A stretch of DNA of 6,790 nt from the NCBI GenBank assembly GCA_025463965.1, contig JAODBN010000220.1, positions 1-6,790 on the forward strand, written 5' to 3'. A program made the translations under genes and the position numbers. Below the pieces are notes generated by a model, which did no database searches, was not told the DNA's origin, and saw only the letters and a list, made by a program, of their open reading frames with translations. Positions 1 to 6,607 of the stretch are shown piece by piece (position 1 is the stretch's first letter; the number at the start of each line of letters is the position of its first letter). The stretch is from Acidimicrobiaceae bacterium (GTDB lineage Bacteria; Actinomycetota; Acidimicrobiia; Acidimicrobiales; Bog-793).

Positions 1-1
1 G

Positions 2-1654
2 GGGGTCCAGCAGGCAAGGATTGAGTCCTACCCGCCCTACGCTTCGTCGTCGGGCGATGAGACGATCGCTCTCGCCCGGATGGCGGGCATCGAGCTTGAC
101 CCGTGGCAGCAGATCGAGCTCCGTCACGAGATGGGCGAGTCCTCTGACTGGAAGTGCCCGCGCTGCACGCATCGGGCAGCCGGTCCGGTTCCGTGCCCGG
201 ACCACCCGGCCGAACAGCTGATCCATCCGTGGGCGGCCTTTGAGTGCTGCGACGTCGATCCAAGGCAGAACGGCAAGTCCGAGAAGTTGATCGTCCGTCA
301 ACTCGGCGGCTTGTTCATCGTCGAGGAACAGCTGCAGATCTACTCGGCGCACCTGTTCGACACGGCGATGGAGATCTTCCGCCGCTTGGCCTTCGTCGTC
401 GAAAACTGCGACGACCTTCGCCGAGAGGTCAAGCACCGTGGCTCGAAGTTGGTGGGGATCACCTACAGCCACGGCCAGGAGGGCATCGAACTTCGCGACG
501 GACGAAGAATCCGCTTTAAGGCGCGGACGGGCGGCGGTGGGCGCGGGTTCTCATGCGACTGCCTCTATCTCGACGAGGCGATGATCCTCAAGGAGACATT
601 CCTCGGGGCGACGGTGCCGACGCTCTCGGCGCGTCCGAACCCACAGATCTGGCTCGCTGGCTCAGCACCGGATGAGGAGGACCCAGCGCACGACGGAATC
701 GTGCTGGCGAAGCGGCGCAAGCGTGCGCTTGAGGGGGGCGACAAGTCGCTGGCCTACTTTGAGCACAGCGCAGACGCCGAGCATCCCGATCGCGTTGCCG
801 AGGGGATGCTCGATGACCCCGAGCAGTGGGCGCTGGCAAATCCCGGTCTGGGTATTCGCATCACACCTGAGTACGTCGCGAATGAGCGAGCGGCGATGGG
901 CGCGCGGCAGTTCGCGGTTGAGCGTCTTGGCATCGGCGCGTGGCCCGACATCAGCGCGGAGGCTGGTCGCGTCATCCCGCAGGAATCATGGGACACCCTC
1001 GCCGACCCTGCGAGCAAGATCGCCACGGCGCACACCTTTGCTCTCGATGTTGATCCTGGTCAGGCCTGGGCGACGATCTCAGCCGCTGGCGAACGCGAGG
1101 ACGGCCTCTATCACGTCGGAGTCGTCGAGCACGCCCGCGGAACCGGCTGGATTGTCCAGAGCGTCAAGGACTGGCTCGAGCGCGTCCCGGGCTCGCAACT
1201 CATCATCGACCCACGCGCCGATCTTGGCGCGCTGCTGACCGAACTCGACGAAGCGGGCATCCAGCCAGTCCGCACCACGTCTAACGACTACAAGGACGCC
1301 TGCGGTGGCTTCTTCCAAGCGGTGATCGACAAGCGCCTGCGCTATATGCCCCCGCAGCCCGAGCTCGATGCGGCAGTGGCGGGAGCGAGGACCAAGCCCC
1401 TGCTGGACGCTTGGAAGTGGGACCGCTCCTCCGGTGCCCTGATAACCCCGCTCGTCTCCTGCACGCTGGCGCTCTGGGGTGCGAGGACTCAGGGCGTACC
1501 GACCGTCTGGAACCTCGGCGAGATGATCGCTGCGAAACAGGCGACGGCCGAAGGCAGCAATGAGGCCGAGCCGCAACCGGAGCCCGCACCGCGCCGCAAC
1601 GGCCTCATCCCGCTGGAGGATGCCCCACTACCCAGTGGCCTGTTCCGACCCTAA
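2..1654 (+). CDS. Terminase large subunit (ATPase plus nuclease), 5' end cut by window edge
   Basis: This is the packaging motor that cuts concatemeric DNA and pumps it through the portal. The frame is open from base 2, and residues before the first ATG (base 80) already look like family sequence (YPPYASSSGDE), leading into the LDPWQ adenine-binding motif. That ATG has no ribosome site, so the gene starts upstream. 550 residues are visible. The ATPase domain has Walker A PRQNGKS (260-280), Walker B LYLDEA (563-580) and a downstream AGSAPDEEDP segment matching the coupling-motif region. The C-terminal RNase H-like nuclease shows candidate metal-binding aspartates in ALDVDP (1046-1054), LIIDPRAD (1208) and LLDAWKWDR (1406). 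Stop is TAA at 1652-1654. An unusual CxxC-x9-CxxH cluster (155-205) lies between LDPWQ and Walker A. The Pro/Glu-rich tail is probably flexible. The family call is secure; the exact nuclease residues are inferred by motif. Confidence 0.95.
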   Translation, partial: GVQQARIESYPPYASSSGDETIALARMAGIELDPWQQIELRHEMGESSDWKCPRCTHRAAGPVPCPDHPAEQLIHPWAAFECCDVDPRQNGKSEKLIVRQLGGLFIVEEQLQIYSAHLFDTAMEIFRRLAFVVENCDDLRREVKHRGSKLVGITYSHGQEGIELRDGRRIRFKARTGGGGRGFSCDCLYLDEAMILKETFLGATVPTLSARPNPQIWLAGSAPDEEDPAHDGIVLAKRRKRALEGGDKSLAYFEHSADAEHPDRVAEGMLDDPEQWALANPGLGIRITPEYVANERAAMGARQFAVERLGIGAWPDISAEAGRVIPQESWDTLADPASKIATAHTFALDVDPGQAWATISAAGEREDGLYHVGVVEHARGTGWIVQSVKDWLERVPGSQLIIDPRADLGALLTELDEAGIQPVRTTSNDYKDACGGFFQAVIDKRLRYMPPQPELDAAVAGARTKPLLDAWKWDRSSGALITPLVSCTLALWGARTQGVPTVWNLGEMIAAKQATAEGSNEAEPQPEPAPRRNGLIPLEDAPLPSGLFRP

Positions 1655-1656
1655 GT

Positions 1657-1663
1657 AGGAGGG
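1657..1663 (+). promoter_or_regulatory. Strong Shine-Dalgarno for the TTG-started small gene
   Basis: AGGAGGG lies just after the terminase stop and 7 nt before TTG at 1671. It is the main reason to accept the TTG start, since no ATG or GTG sits at a suitable distance. Confidence 0.8.
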
Positions 1664-1670
1664 CCGCTCA

Positions 1671-1880
1671 TTGCTCGGCATCGGAAAGCAGCACCGCAAG
1701 GTCAGGATGTACGTGGAAAACGGGCCGAGCATCGAGGGCGTTCTCGCGGGCCGGACTCGCCACGAGTACATCCTCTGGGCGCCGAAGGTGATCGTTGATG
1801 AGAAAGACGCTCCGGTAGAGGTATCGGGCCACGTCGAGATACCACGTGAGCGCGTCATGTGGTACCAGGTGCTCGCCTGA
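1671..1880 (+). CDS. Small beta-rich protein between terminase and portal, function unknown
   Basis: This encodes 69 residues from a TTG start set by AGGAGGG at 1657-1663. I recognise no catalytic motif. The protein is Lys/Arg-rich at its N terminus (GKQHRKVRMYVENG), followed by alternating hydrophobic and polar stretches (SIEGVLAGR, EYILWAPKVIV, PVEVSGHVEIP, VMWYQVL). That pattern suggests four or five short beta strands, as in a small SH3- or Sm-like barrel. There is no signal peptide or membrane segment. Similar short beta-rich proteins often sit between terminase and portal genes in phages of actinobacteria, mostly without an assigned function; that is recalled knowledge, not a search result. 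Its stop overlaps the portal start (TGATG), so the two are likely translationally coupled. A role in packaging or portal assembly is inferred from position only. Confidence 0.8.
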   Translation: MLGIGKQHRKVRMYVENGPSIEGVLAGRTRHEYILWAPKVIVDEKDAPVEVSGHVEIPRERVMWYQVLA

Positions 1881-3232
1881 TGAGCACGCATCATGTGCTG
1901 GCGACCCGTAAGGGCAATCATCCGCTAGAGCTCCGCAGCGGCATTCCATCATGGCCGAGCGGGTGGAGCGGCGGGTCGATAATAGATCCGGCGGCAATTC
2001 CCCCGGCTGGTTATGCCGGACGCCATCAGCGAGCAGGCGTGCTGGTCTCCGAACACACGCTCCTGCAACTCGACGTGGTGTTCACGAGCCTGCGGCTGAT
2101 TACCAACGCCGTGCTGAAGATGGGCGACCCGCGCGCCTACAAGGAAGCGACGAGCCCCGAGCAGATCCCCTACCGCGAATACATGGCAAAGCAGCCCGAA
2201 GTGCTGTCGGACACCTTCGGCGGGCGGCTGTTCCAGTACGACGGTCGTCGGCGCACGCTGATGTCGCTTGGACTGCTCGGCGAGGCGTTCTGGTACACGC
2301 TGGACTACGACAACCTGGTCCGCCCGGCGGCGCTGGAGGTGCTGCACCCGGCGTTCATGGAAATCAAGGCCGACAAGTCCGGCGAACCGATCTACATCTA
2401 CGGCCCGGTCAACGACCGCAAAGTGCTCGATCCCGACAAGGTGACGCACATCCCGTTCATGGCGCTCCCGCAGGCACGCCGGGCGCTGAACCCGATCGAG
2501 TACGCGGGCGTGTCTGCCGCGCTGGCGATGGCGGCGATCGAGTTCGGCTCTACGTGGTTCAGCCAAGGCGCCTCGCCGTCCTACCTGCTGAGCACCGACG
2601 TGAAGCTCGGGCAGACCGAGGTCGAACGGATCGCAGACCGGTTCATGGTTGAGCACTCGGGCCTGCCCAACGCCCATCACCCGCTGGTGCTGGACAACGG
2701 CATGAAGGCCACGAAGATCCTCTCGGCCCCCGACGAAGCGCAGTACCTCCAAAGCCTTGAGTACAGCCGCAACGTGATCGCCTCGTGGTTCGGCGTGGAC
2801 GAGCTGATCCCCAACGCTCTGCAGCGGCAGACCCCGCCGCCGGCGCACACGGCCCAGGAACGGATGCAGCGCTTCGTGACGCTCACCCTGTCGGGCTACA
2901 CGATGCCGCTTGAGGAGGCGTACTCCTCGCTGCTGCCGAAGGGCGTCAAGGCCGGATTCGACGAGGGCAAGCTCCTCACACCCGACCCGCAGTTCCAGGC
3001 CGAACGGATAGAAAAGCTCCGTCAGGCCCAAGTCGCGACTCCGAACGACCTTCGAGTGCGCGAACTCGGCTGGCCGCCGTCGAAGGAAGAAGGCGCCGAC
3101 CAGATCGTCCAGCCGCTTGCATCGAACGTCGCGCCCGAGACACCGGGACAGGGAGAACCCGACGTCAAGCCTGAACCATCCGCCAACGGCAAGGGGCCAA
3201 CACCGGCGCTCAAGGGTGGCGAAGGCAAGTGA
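1880..3232 (+). CDS. Portal protein (HK97-like portal family)
   Basis: The portal is the dodecameric ring at one capsid vertex through which DNA enters and to which the tail connects. The 450-residue length fits the HK97-like portal family. Family-like segments are LDVVFTSLRLITNAVLKMG (wing/N-terminal part), a central GVSAALAMAAIEFGSTWFSQGASPSYLL stretch (named here in parts: GVSAALAMAAIE, then FGSTWFSQGASPSYLL), SRNVIASWFGVDELIP, AQERMQRFVTLTLSGYTMPLEE, and a late NDLRVRELGWPP. The last 50 or so residues are Pro/Gly/Glu/Lys-rich and probably disordered. I chose ATG 1880 because it overlaps the upstream stop as TGATG, with a weak AGG at 1867-1869. An in-frame GTG at 1859 would add seven residues inside the upstream gene and has no better ribosome site. 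The 3' end overlaps the next gene by four bases. Confidence 0.93.
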   Translation: MSTHHVLATRKGNHPLELRSGIPSWPSGWSGGSIIDPAAIPPAGYAGRHQRAGVLVSEHTLLQLDVVFTSLRLITNAVLKMGDPRAYKEATSPEQIPYREYMAKQPEVLSDTFGGRLFQYDGRRRTLMSLGLLGEAFWYTLDYDNLVRPAALEVLHPAFMEIKADKSGEPIYIYGPVNDRKVLDPDKVTHIPFMALPQARRALNPIEYAGVSAALAMAAIEFGSTWFSQGASPSYLLSTDVKLGQTEVERIADRFMVEHSGLPNAHHPLVLDNGMKATKILSAPDEAQYLQSLEYSRNVIASWFGVDELIPNALQRQTPPPAHTAQERMQRFVTLTLSGYTMPLEEAYSSLLPKGVKAGFDEGKLLTPDPQFQAERIEKLRQAQVATPNDLRVRELGWPPSKEEGADQIVQPLASNVAPETPGQGEPDVKPEPSANGKGPTPALKGGEGK

Positions 3233-3672
3233 CGCTCCCCGCCCACCGCTTCGAGCATCGCAAGAAGCAAAGCAACGGCCAGCGCCTCTGGCTCTGGGAT
3301 TACGACGGCACGCTGACCAACGCGCCCGAACAGCTGACGCGCATCGCGCTCGGACTGAAGGCGCTCGGCGACAAGAACGTTGTCCTGACCGGCAACGAAG
3401 AACCTCGCGCGGACCTGCTGAAGAAACTCGCGGACTGGGGATTCCCCTGCGACGAGCTAGTCCAGTACCACGACGAGGGCAGCGATGGCCTTGACCGGGC
3501 GGAGTACATGAAGCAGCTCGACGCCTGGGCCGGCTTCGATAACCGAGTGGACCGTGCCGTGGTGTTCTCAGAGATATGCCCGATCTTCTACGTCGTCGGT
3601 AAGCCGATCGGCGAACGCACACCAGGAATCAAGCAGGACGCCAAGGCGGCCGCCGCGGCGATCCAGTCGTAA
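3229..3672 (+). CDS. HAD-superfamily hydrolase-like protein (putative phosphatase)
   Basis: This encodes 147 residues from GTG 3229, overlapping the portal stop as GTGA, which implies coupled translation. HAD motif I is clear: LWLWDYDGTLTN, with nucleophile D24 and acid/base D26. Motif II is VVLTGN (T54). A plausible motif III lysine is K95 in EYMKQLDAW. Motif IV is weak: the strand AVVFSE puts E115 where the family usually has one or two Asp, and no second acid follows. The protein is short, so a large cap domain is unlikely. The family removes phosphate from small molecules, nucleotides or nucleic-acid ends (as in the phosphatase half of T4-type polynucleotide kinase); the substrate here cannot be read from sequence. 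Its place between portal and protease suggests expression with head genes, but a structural role is not shown. It could be a HAD with altered metal binding or reduced activity. Confidence 0.75.
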   Translation: MTLPAHRFEHRKKQSNGQRLWLWDYDGTLTNAPEQLTRIALGLKALGDKNVVLTGNEEPRADLLKKLADWGFPCDELVQYHDEGSDGLDRAEYMKQLDAWAGFDNRVDRAVVFSEICPIFYVVGKPIGERTPGIKQDAKAAAAAIQS

Positions 3673-3687
3673 ACCCCCCTCGGCCCT

Positions 3688-3693
3688 AGGAGG
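3688..3693 (+). promoter_or_regulatory. Strong Shine-Dalgarno for the prohead protease gene
   Basis: A perfect AGGAGG lies 6 nt before ATG 3700 in a 27-bp gap. It fixes the start upstream of the zinc-finger segment, so that segment is part of the protein and not a misread leader. Confidence 0.85.
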
Positions 3694-3699
3694 CCATTC

Positions 3700-4908
3700 A
3701 TGCAAGACGAGCACACGCTGCCTGAGGGCGAGGAGGAGCAGCGCGACCAAACAGATGAGGAGCGTGCGGAGCTATCGGCTGAGGCGCGCGACGAACCGAA
3801 GCCCGGCATGAAGGTTTGCCCGACCTGCGAAGGCTCGGGCAAAATCACGGGCGGAAACGTCACCTGCCCGGAATGCAAGGGCTCAGGCGAAGTGCCTGTT
3901 GGCAAACAGCAGAACGCCGATGAGGTCGACACCGAGGACCGCGAGGCCATCCCCTGCGACTCAGAGGTGGTGGCTAACGCCGCTAAACGGCCAGCGCCTC
4001 GCCGCAAGGAACGGCATCGTTCGGTGCCGTTGATGCCAGAGGTGCGATTCTTCCGCGCCGACAGCCTTGAGATCCGCGAGGAAAAGCAGACCGACCAGAT
4101 CGTCGTCTCCGGTGCTCCCATCGTCTATGAACGGGACTACTCCGTTACCGACATGTTCGGCAAGTTCGATGAGCGAATGGTCCCCGGCGTCGCCGACGAC
4201 ATCCTCGGTGAGGTGGACACGCGCTTTCTGTTCAACCACGACGGACTCCCGATGGCCCGCTCGAAGAACGAGGTCGGCAAGCCCCCGACGCTGACACTTC
4301 AGGACTCGGGCTCGGAGTTGCGGTTTACCGCACGGCTCGACGCGCGTCAGCAGATCGCCAATGATCTGTGGATTGCGATCGACAGGGGGGACGTGACACA
4401 GATGTCGGCCGGCTTTATCGTGGCGCGTGACGAGTGGGACGAGGCGATGGAACACCGCACGATCCACCGTCTTGCAGATCTGCTCGACGTGTCCGCCGTC
4501 ACCTACCCAGCCTCGCCGACGACGCACATTCAGGTGGCACAGCGCATGGCAATGGCGATGCCCGTCGAGTCCCGTGCGCGGCTGCGAAACTTGATCGTTG
4601 CGGATCGGGCGGGCAAGAAGTTGTCGGGTGCTAACCAGGAGAAGGTTGCGACGGCGATTGGCGCTCTGCACTCGCTCTACGAAGCGGGTGGCGGCGACCC
4701 CTCCGACCTGATCGAAGCTGGCGACGACCGCATCAGCGACGACGGCAGCGAAGGCGCCCCGAGCGGCGAAAGCTCAGCCGCTCAGGATGGCTCGCTCGCA
4801 CGCTCAGACACCGTTGTGGACCCCGGAGAGCCGATCCGTAGCACCAAGACTGCACGTGTCCTGGCGATGGAGCTAGAGGCACGCAGACACCGCCGCAAGG
4901 CGGCGTAG
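3700..4908 (+). CDS. HK97-type prohead protease with N-terminal DnaJ-like zinc-binding module
   Basis: This is the maturation protease, which cuts the delta domain from the capsid protein and itself inside the prohead. It has 402 residues, long for a family usually near 200. Residues 1-36 are strongly acidic. Residues 40-63 hold two DnaJ-type repeats (CPTCEGSG, CPECKGSG) spaced by eight residues, with four Cys able to bind one zinc. Residues 64-111 form a polar linker. The protease domain starts near MPEVRFF (112) and ends near 275. It has the likely catalytic His in FLFNHDG (H180), Ser in MSAGF (S236), and an acid in LLDVSAVTYPASP (D263) at the position where relatives often have Glu. The C-terminal 120 residues contain a predicted helix (NQEKVATAIGALHSLYEA), an acidic Ser/Gly stretch and a basic end (RRHRRKAA). 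The capsid gene follows. The family call is strong; the zinc module's role is unknown, with substrate or scaffold binding the simplest guess. Confidence 0.9.
   Translation: MQDEHTLPEGEEEQRDQTDEERAELSAEARDEPKPGMKVCPTCEGSGKITGGNVTCPECKGSGEVPVGKQQNADEVDTEDREAIPCDSEVVANAAKRPAPRRKERHRSVPLMPEVRFFRADSLEIREEKQTDQIVVSGAPIVYERDYSVTDMFGKFDERMVPGVADDILGEVDTRFLFNHDGLPMARSKNEVGKPPTLTLQDSGSELRFTARLDARQQIANDLWIAIDRGDVTQMSAGFIVARDEWDEAMEHRTIHRLADLLDVSAVTYPASPTTHIQVAQRMAMAMPVESRARLRNLIVADRAGKKLSGANQEKVATAIGALHSLYEAGGGDPSDLIEAGDDRISDDGSEGAPSGESSAAQDGSLARSDTVVDPGEPIRSTKTARVLAMELEARRHRRKAA
3817..3888 (+). other. CxxCxGxG pair (DnaJ-type zinc-binding module) within protease gene
   Basis: Codons 40-63 of the protease encode CPTCEGSG and CPECKGSG separated by eight residues. 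DnaJ (Hsp40) has four such repeats forming two zinc sites; two repeats, as here, are enough for one site and occur in small zinc proteins such as anti-TRAP. All four Cys and all four Gly of the pattern are present. Confidence 0.85.
4890..4903 (+). other. GC hairpin with GCAA tetraloop at the 3' end of the protease gene
   Basis: CCGCC (4890-4894) pairs with GGCGG (4899-4903) around a GCAA loop, a GNRA-type tetraloop, ending three bases before the TAG stop at 4906. It also encodes part of the basic Arg/Lys tail, so codon constraint may explain it. It has no U-tract and I do not call it a terminator. Confidence 0.4.
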
Positions 4909-4925
4909 TACCGCACGTAGTACCG
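4904..4925. repeat. 10-bp direct repeat CGTAGTACCG x2
   Basis: CGTAGTACCG occurs at 4904-4913 and again at 4916-4925, one copy overlapping the protease stop codon. The 12-bp period is near one helical turn, so it could be a paired protein-binding site or a small duplication. No function is shown. Confidence 0.5.
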
Positions 4926-4974
4926 GCTGCAGGCCGTCCGGCGAGCATCGACCCGGGTCTGTGGCGTCAGGGAG

Positions 4975-4999
4975 CCGTTCGGGCTAACAACCCAAACGG
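4975..4999 (+). promoter_or_regulatory. Hairpin overlapping the capsid ribosome-binding site
   Basis: CCGTTCGGG (4975-4983) pairs with CCCAAACGG (4991-4999): eight of nine pairs with one C-A mismatch, around loop CTAACAA. The last two bases of the 3' arm are the first two of the GGAAGGA ribosome site, so the stem abuts and slightly overlaps it. It could affect initiation or stabilise the 5' end of the capsid message. There is no U-tract, so it is not a standard intrinsic terminator. Confidence 0.5.
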
Positions 5000-5004
5000 A
5001 AGGA
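4998..5004 (+). promoter_or_regulatory. Shine-Dalgarno of the major capsid gene
   Basis: GGAAGGA lies 6 nt before ATG 5011. An ATG at 5004 is too close to this site and leads into another frame, so 5011 is the start. Confidence 0.8.
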
Positions 5005-5010
5005 TGCACG

Positions 5011-6597
5011 ATGAGTGCTCTCAAGGAGCTCGTCTCCCGGTCGGATGCGGCCGAGGAGAAGCGCAGCAAGGCAGTCAAGGAGCTCGACAAGCTCCGCGCG
5101 GCCCTCAAGCAGGAGTCAGGCGAGGACCGCGACCTCACCCCCGAGGAGGAGACCCGCTCAGACGAGTTGATCTCCGTTCTCGACGAGGCCGACAAGGAAC
5201 TCGACGAACTCGACAAGCGCGTCAAGGAGGAGACAAAGCGCGAGAAGCGTGCCAAGCGCATCTCCGAGGCTCGCGACACGATCAAGTCCGCTGACGCGGG
5301 CGGCGGCGCCGCAGTCAAGGACGAGCCGATGGTGTACGGAGAGGGTTCGCCTAACTCCTACATCGCCGACCTTTGCCGGCGCTCGTGGATGAACAACACC
5401 GGCTCGGATGGCGGGGCGACGGATCGTCTGATCCAGTGGTCACACCAGGTCGAGCGGGAGTTCGCACAGCGCTCGGACTTCGGTAAGAAGGCCGAACTAC
5501 AGCTGCGGGAAACCGACCGCGAACTCGGCGTCTCGGCCGTGCAGAAACGGATGCGCGACTACGAGGAACGCGGGCGCACAGCACTCGAGGACAAGCCGCA
5601 CGAGATGGAGGTCCGTACCGGCATCGCTACCGGCGGTGGCGCGACGGGCTCTGCCTCGGGTGGTGGAGGCGCGGCATTCGTCACGCCGGTGTTCTTCGTC
5701 AGCCAGTACGCACCCTACCGTGAGTACGGCAGGGCGTTTATCGACCAGTGCAACGCACAGCCGCTCCCCGACTACGGCATGGAGGTCTACATGCCGGCGG
5801 TCGAAGGTCCGGCTGAAGTCAAAGCCCAGACAGAGGCCGAAGCCGTGGCGGAAAAAGTGCCCACGGCCGGCTACCTGTCGGGTGCCCTGAAAACGGAGGC
5901 GGGTCAGGTCATCGTCTCCCAGCAGCTGCTCGATCGGGCGGGTCCGAACTTCGCGTTCGACAAGCTCATCTTCGATCAGCTGGAACGCGACTACGCGCCG
6001 CGCGTAGACAAATACGTCCTCACGGAAGCGCTTGCGGGTGCGCTCACGCAGCCCTGGGCGGGTAGCTCGGAATCGTTCGTGCTGCTGGAAAAGGAAGCGG
6101 CTGGCGGCCTGTACGGCCAGATCGCTAAGGCGAAGGCCGCGATCCGCACCACTGAAGGTACGGTCCTGAACCCGACGCACCTGTTCCTGGCCGCTACTCG
6201 CTGGGAGCAGATCGCAGCGTGGGCGGACGGTAACGCCAGGCCGCTGGTGGTCCCGGGTTACGCCGGGCCGTTCAACGCCGCTGCCGGTGGTTCCGCGCAG
6301 GGCGATGAGGGCATCGAGGGTTCGACGGGCTATCGGCTCGTTGGGCTGCCGGTGTTCGCTGACCAGAACATCCCGGCGTTCGGCACGATCGGCGCCGACC
6401 AGGTCATCGTTGGTGATCTGGCCGAGGTCTACGTGTACGAGGGCAACAAGGTGCCGCGTGTGATTCCGCAGACGTATGCGCAGAATCTCCAGACGCTGCT
6501 CCAGCTGTACGCCTACATCACATGCATCGTTCGCTACCCGAAAGGGATCGTCGCGATTCATGGACCGGCGCTGAAAACCCCCGTCTACACGCACTAG
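5011..6597 (+). CDS. Major capsid protein (HK97 fold) with N-terminal delta/scaffold domain
   Basis: This is the shell-forming subunit of the head. Its 528 residues compare with 385 in HK97 gp5. Residues 1-95 are highly charged, with heptad-like spacing of Leu/Val/Ile (KELDKLRAAL, DELISVLDEADKELDELDK), the coiled-coil delta domain that acts as internal scaffold and is normally cut off by the protease just upstream. Residues 103-206 (from about EPMVYGEGSPNSYIADL) form a mostly helical, polar segment longer than in HK97. A Gly-rich linker (207-222) leads into the HK97 fold, starting AAFVTPVFFVSQYAPYREYGR. Fold-typical stretches follow: PLPDYGMEVYMPAV, EAGQVIVSQQLLDRAG, FDQLERDYAPRVDKYVLTEAL, HLFLAATRWEQIAAW, LVGLPVFADQNIPA and QVIVGDLAEVYVYEG (P-domain and A-domain strands). 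The cleavage site cannot be fixed by eye; either the end of the coiled coil near residue 100 or the Gly-rich linker near 207-222 is possible. Confidence 0.93.
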   Translation: MSALKELVSRSDAAEEKRSKAVKELDKLRAALKQESGEDRDLTPEEETRSDELISVLDEADKELDELDKRVKEETKREKRAKRISEARDTIKSADAGGGAAVKDEPMVYGEGSPNSYIADLCRRSWMNNTGSDGGATDRLIQWSHQVEREFAQRSDFGKKAELQLRETDRELGVSAVQKRMRDYEERGRTALEDKPHEMEVRTGIATGGGATGSASGGGGAAFVTPVFFVSQYAPYREYGRAFIDQCNAQPLPDYGMEVYMPAVEGPAEVKAQTEAEAVAEKVPTAGYLSGALKTEAGQVIVSQQLLDRAGPNFAFDKLIFDQLERDYAPRVDKYVLTEALAGALTQPWAGSSESFVLLEKEAAGGLYGQIAKAKAAIRTTEGTVLNPTHLFLAATRWEQIAAWADGNARPLVVPGYAGPFNAAAGGSAQGDEGIEGSTGYRLVGLPVFADQNIPAFGTIGADQVIVGDLAEVYVYEGNKVPRVIPQTYAQNLQTLLQLYAYITCIVRYPKGIVAIHGPALKTPVYTH

Positions 6598-6607
6598 ACG
6601 GGTTCAG

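Larger units (their letters stand above)
4909..5010. other. Non-coding gap ahead of the capsid gene
   Basis: This 102-bp gap is the largest fully contained gap in the window. It holds most of the CGTAGTACCG repeat, a perfect palindrome GACCCGGGTC (4950-4959), a hairpin (4975-4999) and the capsid ribosome site. I see no convincing -10/-35 promoter pair and no small reading frame with a ribosome site. It probably lets the capsid gene be expressed at a different level from upstream genes. Confidence 0.55.

Noticed and set aside
672..1238. 188-codon + strand frame inside the terminase gene
   Set aside because: It is Ser/Arg-rich out-of-frame translation of the nuclease region, with no ribosome site and no motif.
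1859..1879. GTG 1859 as the portal start
   Set aside because: ATG 1880 forms a TGATG junction with the upstream stop, the usual coupled arrangement, and the GTG has no better ribosome site.
1949..3622. 557-codon open frame on the - strand opposite the portal and HAD genes
   Set aside because: It is antisense to two well-supported genes, shows low-complexity Arg-rich sequence typical of GC-rich shadow frames, has no recognisable motif, and crosses gene boundaries.
4909..5010. A late promoter in the gap before the capsid gene
   Set aside because: No convincing -10/-35 pair could be seen; a phage-specific promoter cannot be excluded but is not supported.
5004..5294. Frame starting at ATG 5004 just ahead of the capsid start
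   Set aside because: It is out of frame with the capsid gene, directly abuts the ribosome site, and gives low-complexity Arg/Gly/Gln sequence.
5497..6594. 365-codon open frame on the - strand opposite the capsid gene
   Set aside because: It is a shadow of the capsid gene caused by GC-biased third positions; no domain or ribosome site supports it.
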